The position numbers and the translations under genes are program-made. The notes under the pieces were generated by a model. It made no database searches. It was not told where the DNA came from and was given only the letters and a program-made list of their open reading frames with translations. Positions 21,055 to 31,578 of a stretch of DNA of 33,427 nt are shown here, piece after piece (the first letter of the stretch is position 1; the number at the start of each line of letters is the position of its first letter). Source of the DNA: Guillardia theta CCMP2712 (taxonomy: Eukaryota > Cryptophyceae > Pyrenomonadales > Geminigeraceae); NCBI RefSeq assembly GCF_000315625.1, contig NW_005434482.1:28929-62355 (forward strand). The letters are read 5' to 3'.

Positions 21055-21910
21055 AGTGCATTGGGAATCTCGTGAGTCAAACATAGGGGTCGCACCAGTA
21101 CCTCAGCGGATGAATGGGCTAGTGATCGAGAGAGTTTGCAGAGAAGCAGACGTAGACTGATTAATACCATGATTGCAGATGAAGAACAAGTACACAACAC
21201 AAAGAAGCAGGTTGAATCGATGAGCAGATGAAATGTTTTTTGTGGGGGGGGGAGGGACGGGCCGGGGCCCGGTTGAGGTTTGCTAAAAGTAGTTTTGAGT
21301 ATGATTGCGGGGACGTGATGTATTTCACCTGGGTAGGGTACTTGATGCACGGGTGATGAATAAAGTAATTCAATGGGAGTATACGGGGTCCAGAATGCTC
21401 TCCGGGGGTTTCTTAGGGACAGGAGGGGTGGTCACACGCAAAGTACGAAGGAACCAAAAATGAGACTGGATGGAGGGAAAGAGGAGGGAGGGAGGAAAGA
21501 ATGGAGGAGTGAGAAGGGTCAGATACGACATGAGGGTGAAGAGAGCGATGCCGTGATTGGTAATGGAGAAGAGCAAGGGGGGATGTGTGATGCGAAAGGG
21601 GGGGGAGAGATCTTTGATGAGATCTTGTGGTTTGAAGAAAGCGAAAGCGTGATTAGTTCGACCGACTTCGTTTCTCTCAGAAGGGATCGTATGACTTATA
21701 ATATCTATCATGATGGAAGAAAACTTGGGAAAAGGAAACTTGGTGGAATGGCCGCATGCAAAGGAGCCATGCCGCTTCGAGAACGGCAAAGCAGATTGAA
21801 TTTCTCTCTTGTAGACATGAGAGGAACTGCATTGGAACGGCCGATTCCCCGCCGAATTAACTGAAAGAATTCTCAGGTAGATTGAAAGAAGCGGCGCTAC
21901 CGAATCGGAC
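21055..21910. other. region right of the gap, no convincing gene
   Basis: Opposed open frames exist (plus 21373-21864; minus 21370-21912), but neither has a recognisable domain and at most one could be real. The plus-strand frame could contain upstream exons of the transporter gene, whose true start is not resolved. Confidence 0.35.
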
Positions 21911-24159
21911 ATGCTGCGCTGGAGATGGAAGCTGCTGTGCAGCTTTCTCTCGGACTACCCGAGCTCAGTATGCTGGAACGGGGTTGTCGGGGAGCTGGAC
22001 GTCTTTTCCTCGGTCTCGAGGAGATCATCGCTGCAGACTAGTGAGATGGATTCACTCACTGTCGCAGAGCTAACAGGGTGAGCCCGAACCTCTCTGGATT
22101 CCGCCTCTCCTTCTCCCGCTGCTACGAGCACATGCAGCCCCCTTCCCTTCGCACTTGCTCGTCCCCGCTTGTTACCGTCACCGTCACCATCACCACCATG
22201 ATCACGATCACTTCCAACAGCTATCTATGTCACTATCTATATCTTCATCGCTTCCATCGGTTGACTTGCTCCGGCCCCTTTTCTCATACCTCCACCTCTG
22301 CCCCGCCCGCAAGCCCCCTGCCTCCCTTATTTCTCCTTTTGCCTGTTGTGTTGGTTTCAAACTTGCTGATCGCCTGTCAGGCTGGGGATCACGCTGGGGA
22401 TTGTGCACGTGCTCAGTGGACCGGATCATATCAGTGCCATGGTCACGTTGTCGGCAGGAGGAAGCTTTCGCGCGTACGTTCCTTTATTTGTGCTCCTGGT
22501 TTCCACATGATTGTTCACTTACTGCCTGCTGGTCGCCGACTTGACTTGTTGGCATCTGCTCCCCATTCTCTCGCTCCGCTTGTTTCCTTTGATGTTTTCT
22601 TGTTTTGGTCTTCCTCTTCCTATCCTCCTCTTGCTCCTCTTCTTCCTCTTGCTCCTCTTGCTCCTCCCCTTCTTCCTCTTCCGCCTCCTTCCCTGCATGC
22701 CTCGTACTTGTAGCATGCTCATGCATATCGCAGGTTCTGGAAAGGCGTGCAGTGGGGGTTAGGTCATTCGGGGGGGCTGCTTCTCATGTTCGGAGTTTTT
22801 CGTATCTTTGACGAGAAGATCGACTTTGACCAAGTGGGCCAGTACGCGGACATTGTGAAAGCTGCTGGCATGTTAAGGACACCTTTGATGGTGTTGATGC
22901 AGATTGTTGGGCTGTTGATGATTCTGCTGGGGACTTACGGTAGCTGGAGAGCGTGGAAGCTTCATCGGAGTGAAACAGATCACTTAGGGCACCAAGAACT
23001 GTCTGTCACTCATGTTTGATGACAAGACTTTACGCTCACTTGCACCTGTTGACAGGAAAGAGTTGTATGATGTGGTGGTGGACAGCAGCAGCTCAAATCT
23101 TCAAGAAAATCCTGAACAGGACTGCAAGGTTGCACATTAGCTGTTGTCTTGTTTGACTCATAGCCATGTTGCTCACAGAGCGACACGTTTCTGAGCGATG
23201 CCACAAAGAGCAACTCTCTGCTCTCAGTCTCTGCAACGGAGATTACAATAGACGTATGAAATCTCAGCTTGTGATTTCAACTTACAGCAATCATCTTCAG
23301 AACAACGATTATCCCCCCGAGCAACTTTCCAGCCACAAAAAAGCCGAAAAGCACTCCATCCTCCGGACGCTCAGAGCCGTCGGATCAAAGTCTTTCCCTG
23401 CATGCTGATGCGGCTCGTTGATTATCAGGAGCAGGTCCGTCTCCCTGGTTGTCGGCCTCGTGCATGGGCTGGCAGGTGCCCTGTTCAGTCTCCCTCCTCC
23501 TCGTAGACACTCAGAGCAACTCTGCAGGTCCCGGCGGGATCCTCGGGGTTCTCCCTGCTGTTGCGTTGAGAGACAGGTCAGAGAGGAGGGGGTCGAAGTG
23601 AAGACGAGGACGCTGACGAGTTTTCTTAGCTTGAAGTCTGGGTTTTATCTGGGATCGTTCTGCATCGCAAGCATCTTGAGTAAGACTGGGATCTTGATCA
23701 CTTGTTTCTTTTCCATTCTTTTCGGCGTTATGCTCACTTCATCTTAACAACCTCGTCACTTCAAGATTATCATCATCATCATCGATATCATCATTATCCT
23801 CACCATCATCGTCATCATCATTTCAATCTTGATCTTCAACATCTTTATATTTCTCTTGTTTCTCCATCCTTTCTCGCTCGTCTTTCTCACTTCTCCATCG
23901 CAGTCATGGGAATCTTCTGCGCTTTCTGGGGTGAGATCACTGCGAGAGTGAGCTCGTCGAACAGGTTATGGATCACCCTCAGACAAGCATCAGCTGACCC
24001 TCAGCTGGCAGGGTGCAGGTCTGGATAATTTTCCTCTCCTCTCTCAGCTCATTTGTGGTTGGCGTGCTGTGGCTGGTCGGTCGAGCCCGATGGCGATACT
24101 CGTCTAATCTTGGATGGCAGGTGTTAGTTGCAACAGGCAAGATGAATCTGATAGCATGA
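21911..24159 (+). CDS. NicO-like nickel/cobalt transporter family membrane protein
   Basis: Spliced model: 21911-22077, 22381-22473, 22734-23000, 23056-23128, 23181-23253, 23288-23378, 23429-23475, 23528-23576, 23630-23679, 23904-23964 and 24048-24159 (about 360 aa). The conserved exons are clear. HVLSGPDHISAM followed by GVQWGLGHSGG resembles the His/Asp metal-path signature of nickel/cobalt and plant 'high-affinity nickel-transport' relatives. GLVHGLAGPGGILGVLPA, split by a 52-nt intron, and YLGSFCIAS...FWGEITARVS complete the second half. Hydrophobic helices surround these motifs, and an acidic, Ser-rich loop lies between the halves. The loop exons (23001-23428), the donor after 23964 (24012 is an alternative) and the start codon are uncertain. 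Predicted to move Ni, Co or a related metal across a membrane; substrate not deducible. Confidence 0.72.
23762..23822. repeat. ATC/TCA trinucleotide-rich tract
   Basis: Imperfect atcatc units lie inside intron 9 (23680-23903) of the transporter gene. Confidence 0.7.
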
Positions 24160-24894
24160 GGAAAGGAACTGTGTCTTCCATGTTGTTTCCTGTTTTTGTG
24201 TGTTTCCCCGTGTTCCTGAGTTCGATGTTTTCGTTTGAGATCAAACTTATTTATTCAGTTTGTTAAACATGTGAAATTCGTGATTGTACAAAAACATTCT
24301 AATCATCTCATCTTTCCTTCGATTCTGCTGACATCGGGCCTAGGAAGGCTGAGATTGTTCATCCCATGGTTAGATATGCATGTAGCTCGCTGGAGTTTCA
24401 GCCCACAGTCAGTGTCGTACGTTACTAAGATAACACCAGTCGGTGTGCTGTTATTTTTATGAAGGAAGAGAACTGAGATGAGAGCAGGAGCAGGAGCAAG
24501 AGCAAGAGCAAGAGCAAGAGCAAGAGAAGTTGTACGAGAAGAAGAGGGTGGAGGATGAGGTGTAAGAAGAAGAGGGTGGAGGAGGAGGTGTAAGAAGACA
24601 AGAACGGAGGAGGGTGGTGTAAGAAGGCAACAAGACTGGGGAGTATTGTCCCTAGAAGCAAGTACATTTCATGTATGGTACAAATTAAAAATATTATATG
24701 TCTATACATACTTATAAACAAGATATTGTACCGAGAACTTAACTTTTTCAGCTTTTATTTTGTACCTGGGAGCTAGCAGTACAAAGGGGCCATCGAGGGA
24801 GAGTGGGGGAAAACAGCGAAGAAGAGAGTGAGAGAGAGAGGAGAGAGGAGAGGAGGGGAGAGAGGAGAGAGAGAGGAGAGACGAGTGGGAGAAG
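24160..24894. other. intergenic, purine-rich upstream region of coiled-coil gene
   Basis: No gene seen. A GCAAGA/GCAGGA hexamer repeat lies at 24482-24528. Longer duplicated agaagagggtggagga blocks lie at 24540-24600. A GAGAGAGG tract (24825-24880) sits immediately upstream of the next start codon and may be its promoter or 5' leader. Confidence 0.6.
24482..24528. repeat. hexanucleotide repeat (gcaaga/gcagga)
   Basis: About seven consecutive six-base units on the plus strand, non-coding. Confidence 0.8.
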
Positions 24895-27615
24895 ATGATG
24901 AGTCAGAAGTGGGCTGAAGGAAGCAGGCAAGAGAATGTTGGAAGGGAGGAGGGGAGGTCCCCGGTTCCCAAGGAGTTTCATCTTCACAAGATTGAAGTCA
25001 TCAAGGACAGGAAGGACGTTGACAAGGTCAGGTCCGACGGAATGCGGAGGAAGAGAGATACGGAGATGCAGGAGCTACTGGACGACATTGCAAGGTACCA
25101 GGAGCTTGCTGAAGCCTTGCAGAGGCAGCTGGTGGAGGCGGGGAAGAGGCTGGTGGAAAGCGAGCAAGAGCTGAACGCGGCGAACATGTGCTGTGAGCGG
25201 CTGGAGGAAGAGATCGAAAGACTGCGGAATGACAAGACGCACCAGCGACTAGAGGATGGGCAGGAGGACGGGCAGGATGAGCGGGCAGTCCAGGGGCTGC
25301 AGCGGAGGTTGCTGGTAATGCAGCAGGAGCTTTCCGAGCTGAGGAGGAGGAACGTGGAGTTGGAGCTGAAGATGGGCCATGAGCAGGAGCTGCGAGAGGC
25401 GTTGGAGCATGCAGAGAGCTCGAACAACGAGTACAAGGAGCAGCTGGTGAACTTTGGAAGGATCAACAGGTCCATGACGGAGAAGTACGAGAAGGAGCTG
25501 AGGAGGATGAAGAGCGAGCAGGAGGTTATGGAGGAGGAGATGAAGACGTTGAAGAAATTTCGTGAGAGGTGGGAGGAGGAGGAGAGAAAGAAAATGAATT
25601 TGGTCAGAATTGAAAAGACCAGGGAGGAAGGAATTTGTTTCTTACCGTACACTTGTCAAGAATTCTGGAAGGGAGACAGGGAGAAGGAGGAGAAGGTGGA
25701 GGAGGTGGGGAAGGAGGAGGACGGGAAAGCAGAAGCTATCACAAAGGAAAAGGAAGATCCATCTCCTACTCTAAAAAGCGCGGTTTCAAAGGACGACAAG
25801 ACAGAAGAGGTCGTGAAAGAGGAGCAAAGCGAAACGTCAAGACAGATTGATACGATCAAGTCTAAGTGCGAGCTCTACAGGGACAAAGGGTGTTTGGACT
25901 TGTTGACATGCTTGAAGACTATGAATGAGATTCTTGACAGCAACCTTGCAGGCTTTTTTGTTCCGCCAGCTGATGAGAAGGAAATTGGAACAAAAGGTGA
26001 TGGCGATTCATTTTTTTTGTTGCGACAGTTGACAAGAAAGTTTCTCTCCTTTATCTCCTTCTGCTGTGTCGAGAACGAGAAATGCGTCATTGAACTGATA
26101 TCTCTCTACGCTGTGATCGACCAAGTCAAGGAGAACTTTGAGAGCATCGCATTTCTTACTCCTGATATCTTCATCAACATCAACAACCTTGTTGGAGAGT
26201 TTGAAAACCAATCATGCTGTCTGCGAGATCGATCAGTGAAGAGATTGCTGGAGCTAAAGGAGAAGGTTGCAGTTGTTTTGTCGAATCAGAACTCAGAGCT
26301 CAAGGACTTCACCGGCAAGATGTTGGATGTGGCAAGCGCGCAAACAAAAGTGATGGATATTCTCGAGACGGCGAAAGCTTCTTGCGACAAGTTGGACGAA
26401 GAGGAAGGAAAAGAAGATGTCGAGGCGATAGTTGTCAACGCTCTCAGGTACATCGAACAGAAAGTTCAAATTCTTGCCAAGATGATCGGCAAACTTGCCG
26501 CTTCCTCGTCTCTAAACAACTCCGCGGATGACTTGAAGCAAGAGATGTGCGGATGTTTGGAGATCTGCGACCTTTTGCTTCAAGCTCTTTCCGGTGATAT
26601 CAATACCTCCGGCTCAGCGGGCAGCATGCAGTGCGGGTCCGGGGTCACTGGAGAAATGCGGTCGGGTGCTGGAAAGGAGGAGAGAAGAGGGGAGGATGGA
26701 GGGGAGCAGCAGCAGACGGGAGGGGGAAGGAGACAAGGGAAGGAGCAGCAGACGAGAATCGGGGGCAGGAAAAGCGGAGGGGATGAGGACAGTGGAAACG
26801 ATGATAAGGAGGAGAAGCAGAAAAAGCAGGAGGATGATAAGGAGCAAGAGGAGCAGGAGGAGGAGGAAAATTGGCAAGAAGAAGACAGCGGAGACGACAG
26901 TGAGGCTGATGAAGAGATTCATAGGATTGTATTCAGCCAAAGGAAATGTGAGAAAGATCGACACAAACTGTTGAGCAGCGAGCAAGAGGTCAAGGAGGAG
27001 GAGACGGGAGCACGCCGAGAGAGCATGGGAAGGACAAGGAGAAACAAGAGCGTGGTGGAGGTGCTGCTGGAGGGATCGGACTCCATGGACTTCGACGCAA
27101 TGCTGGACATCAATGAAAGTCTGCAGGAATTCATACAGACAAGGAAGAAAACTGCGCGTGGAGGGAGGGCAGGAGACATATCGCTCCTGCTTTCTCCTCC
27201 CGCTCCCTCTGATCCCACCGGAGACGATGAGGAGCAGGGAGAGGCTGAATGGCCTGTCCAAGGGAGGGCGGAGGATGCGACCGAGCAAGACACAAGTTCT
27301 CCTCCTCCTCCTCCTGCGTGGGCTACCAGGATCTCAAGGCGCTGGCGGCGAGCTTTCTTCGTGCACATGCCCAGCAGGAGGACTCAGTGGAAGTACCCTG
27401 AGGAGAGGGAGCTGAGAAGAGGCCAGCTGGTAGAGGAGCTGAGAACTGTCGAGGTCCAGCTAGAGGTGAAGAGTCTGACAGGGCTGTGGGTGAGCTGGGA
27501 GAACGTCAGAAGGGTGCTGGAGGGGGAGGGGTGGAGGCACCGGGCGGCAGTGAGGACGACGCTGCTGGCTGTGGCAAAGATGAAGCGGAAGGAGATGGAG
27601 TCCTCTTGGGTGTGA
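24895..27615 (+). CDS. large coiled-coil protein of unknown function (906 aa)
   Basis: A single uninterrupted frame. Two adjacent ATGs (24895 and 24898) open it after a purine-rich leader. Residues 50-235 show heptad-like Leu/Glu/Arg coiled coil. 255-320 is a Lys/Glu-rich linker. 325-570 is a mixed helical region with several Cys (CCVENEKC and CCLRD). 590-690 is low-complexity, strongly acidic (Gln/Glu/Asp). 800-906 is a distinct C-terminal region with a PPPPP stretch, RRWRRAFFVHMPSRRTQWKY and a final basic helical segment. No enzyme motif is visible. The RTQWKYPEE segment faintly recalls the end of a WW domain, but I would not call one. A cytoskeletal or scaffold role is a guess. It is unusual here for being long and intron-less. 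It converges with the lipase gene. Confidence 0.8.
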   Translation: MMSQKWAEGSRQENVGREEGRSPVPKEFHLHKIEVIKDRKDVDKVRSDGMRRKRDTEMQELLDDIARYQELAEALQRQLVEAGKRLVESEQELNAANMCCERLEEEIERLRNDKTHQRLEDGQEDGQDERAVQGLQRRLLVMQQELSELRRRNVELELKMGHEQELREALEHAESSNNEYKEQLVNFGRINRSMTEKYEKELRRMKSEQEVMEEEMKTLKKFRERWEEEERKKMNLVRIEKTREEGICFLPYTCQEFWKGDREKEEKVEEVGKEEDGKAEAITKEKEDPSPTLKSAVSKDDKTEEVVKEEQSETSRQIDTIKSKCELYRDKGCLDLLTCLKTMNEILDSNLAGFFVPPADEKEIGTKGDGDSFFLLRQLTRKFLSFISFCCVENEKCVIELISLYAVIDQVKENFESIAFLTPDIFININNLVGEFENQSCCLRDRSVKRLLELKEKVAVVLSNQNSELKDFTGKMLDVASAQTKVMDILETAKASCDKLDEEEGKEDVEAIVVNALRYIEQKVQILAKMIGKLAASSSLNNSADDLKQEMCGCLEICDLLLQALSGDINTSGSAGSMQCGSGVTGEMRSGAGKEERRGEDGGEQQQTGGGRRQGKEQQTRIGGRKSGGDEDSGNDDKEEKQKKQEDDKEQEEQEEEENWQEEDSGDDSEADEEIHRIVFSQRKCEKDRHKLLSSEQEVKEEETGARRESMGRTRRNKSVVEVLLEGSDSMDFDAMLDINESLQEFIQTRKKTARGGRAGDISLLLSPPAPSDPTGDDEEQGEAEWPVQGRAEDATEQDTSSPPPPPAWATRISRRWRRAFFVHMPSRRTQWKYPEERELRRGQLVEELRTVEVQLEVKSLTGLWVSWENVRRVLEGEGWRHRAAVRTTLLAVAKMKRKEMESSWV

Positions 27616-27744
27616 AGCTTTCGCCTATCATAGGACGTTGAAGGAGGAGGAGGAGGAGAAGGTAGAGGAGGAGGCGTTAACAGATGTTTCCCTAGGAGCA
27701 TGTCATGCGTTTGGACATGGGCGGGCTTGTGCTTTATAACTCTT

Positions 27745-29979
27745 CTAGTTTACATCTGCATTACACACAAAAGATTTTCTCTTCATGCTGCCCTGCTGTG
27801 CCGGGCCCACACAAACGTCGCACTGGTAGAGATCCTGTAGCGCAAGTCAGATGAGGAGAAGGAAGGAGAAGAGATGAGGAGAGAAGAGAATAGAGGCGCA
27901 TGACAAGTGTGTGTGCTGTAAGGGGAGCCCAAGCAAGGCAAAAAAGTGGTGACAATGGAAGAGGAGGAGGAGAGGAAAAGGCATCAGCAACTTTACCTTA
28001 TCAGAACCACTCTTCGTCAAGGTGTTGGAGCTCGAAAGATCTGAATCTGATTCGTCGTCTTCAATCTCCTTTGCCTCCTCTCCCTCCTGTTCTTCTCCTC
28101 CTACAAGTGCCGCTGCTTCTTTCAGCACACTTTCTGCTCTTGACGACTGATTTAAACTTTCCACACAATTGAGAAGCTCGACAAAGCTCTGATCAGAGAA
28201 TTCATTTCAGCGACGTTCAAGGGAAAGGCAGGAGGAGAGGTAGGAGACATGAAGGCATACAGGCAGATGAGTTGAGAAAGAAGGAAGTGACAGAGATGAA
28301 ATTTAAGAAGAAGGAAGTGAGAGAGATGAAAGGAAAAAGGGAAAGAAGGAAGAAGTTAGGACATGCAAGGCGATGCAAGGAGTGAGGCAAAAGAAAGAGA
28401 GGGAGCGGAGGAAAGAATCAAGAGACAGATTCACAACAGGGAGAGGACAGCAGGCAAAGGGCGGGAGGAGACAAACGGAAGAGGAGCAAAAGGGGTAAGA
28501 AGCACAGGGGGAAGGAGGCAGGGGAGGGGGGGAGGAAGAAGAGGAAGTAGGAGGCAGGGGAGGGGGAGCAGGGGAGGCAGGGAGATCGCTTCCCCTTACC
28601 TGGAACCATCTCCTCTGGTAGGCTTCACTGACAGGGAAGGGAAAGATCCCCATGTGATCTTGCGGATGCTCCTCCCAGTACCAGACCCCTGGCGCTGGCA
28701 TCAGCTTGCAGGTTACACCAAATCTAGAGAACCAAGTCGTAGAAAACCATAACAAACACTGAGTCAACGAGTGCAACAGCAAACACGTCGCAATTCGTTT
28801 TCTCTTTTGTGATTCTACTGTCATACATCACGTCATCCTTCTACAAACAAACCATCGTATCACTCCATTGCGAACAACTTCATAACATCGTTCATTTTGC
28901 GACAGACTTCGCAGGAAGTCATTCTTCTGCAAACTTGACAATCTCCTCATGAGCTTCTCTCACCTGGCTTCACGCTACGCAAATCTTCTCGATTCAGCTT
29001 GCAGGAAGGAACATGGCCTGAGATTCCAACGACAGGAAATCTCTGCGAGTAGACAGGGCACAGGCCGTCTCCTCCTCTCTTCCACTCCTCTACGTCAACC
29101 CCCTCCAGACCCCTCAGTCCTTCATACTTCCTCCACCTTGTCCTCCAAGACAGCAGCAGCAGAAAACTGCGACGGAACACGAACAACATCAAGGTTAAGA
29201 TCCACGTGAGCATGTTCATGACGCTCAAACTTCCCTCCATCCTCGGCACTTGGTTTGCTTGCTCCGAAGTTCCAACGAAGGAGAAGTAGTAGCAGCACCC
29301 GTGCCCTCCTCCCATGCTCTCGTTGTGTTTCTTCATGGCATGGATCGTCGTGTCGTAGGCCGCGTTGTCTTCCTCCTCCACAAGGTCGCTGTGGACTAAC
29401 AGACATCGCACCAGCTTCTTGATCGCTGCTCCTGCCCCGACGTCCTTCATCGACAGCTTCCACTGCTCCAGCCCCAGCTCATACCCCAGCATCCTACCCC
29501 CGCACATGGCGAGCACGTGGACTAAGCTTCCTAGTATGCTTCCCGGGCTCAGCCGTCTGACCCGAGGGGGCGCATCTTCCTCCTCGCCCAGCGCGTAGGT
29601 TGTGAGGGTCCCGTTGAGAGGAGCAGAGAGGGAGGAGAGCGAGAGGATCCAGCTCGCGTCTGTCGCATGCCCTGGGAAGGCGCGAGCCTCTAGCAGGTGC
29701 TGCAGGTACCGCGCTGTCGCCCCTCCCAGACTGTGACCCAGCATGTGTATCGGACGCTCGCTGCTCCACTCGCTGAACAGCCCGGGGTACAGCCTGCCAT
29801 ATCTCGCATGCCCGAACCTCTGGCTGTGCTCCTCGCCGTAGTCTACCTTCCCCCCCTTGATCTGATAGAAGACCTCGCACGCTCGGTCATGCAGGCTCGC
29901 AAACCCGCAGGGCCAAACGCAGAGAACGGGGTTGAAGCAGGAATTCAGCTCTGCAACCCTTCCCCAATATTTGTACCAG

Positions 29980-30014
<35 letters not shown>

Positions 30015-30206
30015 GTCTATATTCTCCCACCCTCCTTCTGAGGGAGATGACGGGGCGAGGAAGCCTGGAACAAGAACAAGAGGATGGTTTGAGACAGATT
30101 CTTCACTGTTTGCATGCGAGGAACACTGCTCACGGCTAATATCTGAGAAGGCCTCTGCTTCGACTGCATCGAGGGCATTTGCTTCCTTCAGCCATGACGT
30201 GCGCAT
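27745..30206 (-). CDS. alpha/beta-hydrolase lipase, staphylococcal/Geobacillus-type (4 exons, 539 aa)
   Basis: Exons 30206-28964, 28694-28600, 28188-27997 and 27834-27745 are frame-consistent; the last is the least certain. The fold motifs are complete. The N-terminal strand is LVLVPGF. The nucleophile elbow is GHSLGG (Ser159). Catalytic Asp380 is in GGDGLCPVYSQRFP and His428 in PQDHMG, supplied by exon 2. HDRAC (Asp107), EEH (His127) and FGHARYGRLYPGL (His133) match the zinc-site region of thermoalkaliphilic bacterial lipases. So it probably hydrolyses acyl glycerols or similar esters. Residues 66-76 are an Ala-Gly dipeptide repeat. 329-354 is strongly hydrophobic and may anchor it to a membrane. 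No cleavable signal peptide is evident. The C-terminal exon 3 is acidic and Ser-rich. Confidence 0.82.
29975..30016 (-). repeat. coding GCTCCT hexanucleotide repeat
   Basis: About six units of a six-base repeat inside lipase exon 1, read as Ala-Gly on the minus strand. It replaces the loop just before the conserved YWG segment. Confidence 0.9.
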
Positions 30207-31578
30207 TTTTCTTTCACACTTTGTCCTACGGCACGAACTGCTTTGCTCGGCTTTGTTATGTCACGCAGCACAAGATCTTTTCATGCACCGATCTGTATCT
30301 TAGATGACAGCGTTGAGCTTGTACCTCCTCCTCCCCTGCACACACACACGCCCGACGCGGCTTCTCCTCCTGATCACATCGCCTGCTTCACGTTCTCGAC
30401 ATTCCATTTCGCTTGTATGTCGGGCCCGAATAGTGCGTGCATAATAGGGTAGCTGAAGATGGGGGGTGGGTACTCAAAGTTAAGTTAAAAATCCGATCAT
30501 CATCAGTCCCCGGGCCGGCCCGGCGGGCAGGCCGGGCCCGGGCCGGGCGGCGATCGTCATCACGCGGCCGGTCACCGGTCAGGAGTCACCGTGCCACGGT
30601 CACGCCCGGCCGGGCCCAGGCAGTGTCACCGACTCGGAGTCGTCGGCTCGGATCCGATCAGCCCGGACTCTCCGAGGCCCGGACTCTCCGAGGCTCCCGG
30701 CCCGGAGTCCGCCGTAGCCTGACTCAGTAAAACTTTCCGAGCGTGGCCCTCAGGGCCTTAAAGATCGGACGGTACCGTCCAAGCCTATCAGCCGGGCCCG
30801 GCCCTCCGAGCTCGGAGGCTCGGAGACTGAGTCGAGGAGCGGCTTGACCCTGACACACCGTTCGTGTCACACTGGCAGGCCAAACGGCGAGGCCCCCGAA
30901 GAGAAAAGCCTGGACAGCCGGCGCTGACGGAGAACCAAACCTAATAATCCTGCCAACTGCTGTCCCCCAAACTTAACTGATGCCATCATCGGCGGCATCA
31001 TGAGGCGAGTCCGCCGATTGCCCCGGTGCCGCAGTCGGGAGTCACGGGGTGACAGACACCTGGCGATCAGATAGTAGCAAGAAAAAAGCCTTCATTTTCA
31101 TGATCGAAAAAGAGTCTTTTGGTGTCTAGCGACAAACGTAAGGCATCAGGTAAGTTGACCTCTGTCGGCAATTTTTGTTATTATTATAATTTACCACGAC
31201 CTTTCGTTTGCAACAGTCATGGTAGGGTAACAAAAAGCTACCCTGTACCCCCGTAAAGAAGCTTGAAAGTACCCCTCATGTAATAGGGTGAAGTGCATAC
31301 AAGGGTAACGTGATTTTCTTCGGCGGCGAGCCGTGACGTATGAATGCTTACGTTCGGTCTGTCCACCCCCCCACCCCCCATTAAATCTATGTACCCTCAG
31401 GTCGTGTTTAGTTGAACCACTCCACCCCATCCTCTGAACAAGCTTTAATGATACTTGCACCGGTAGACATTGCACCCGACCTACTCGATTACTTCAATAA
31501 AGTTCCTGATACCGGTGGTGGGTAGAAATTGGCTTTCTATTAAAAACCCAGTGGTCGCGAAGCAGAGTTGTTGGTGCC
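30207..31578. other. intergenic region with GC-rich island
   Basis: Putative lipase promoter DNA (30207-30450) is followed by a GC-rich island (30505-30880) and then unremarkable DNA. GTACCC/GGGTAC motifs lie near 30466 and 31240-31400. No gene is supported; a minus-strand frame at 31191-31475 has no motif. Confidence 0.5.
30505..30880. other. GC-rich island 5
   Basis: Composed of GGCCCGGGCC, CCGGTCACCGG, GACTCGGAGTC and GACGGTACCGTCC palindromes. It includes a direct repeat of cccggactctccgagg (about 30662 and 30678). Same style as islands 2-4. Confidence 0.6.

Noticed and set aside
21370-21912. 180-aa minus-strand frame overlapping a 163-aa plus-strand frame
   Set aside because: No domain on either strand and no splice context; chance frames cannot be excluded.
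24984-25652. 222-aa Ser-rich minus-strand frame
   Set aside because: Reverse reading of the coiled-coil gene; Ser/Leu-rich only because Glu/Lys codons are read backwards.
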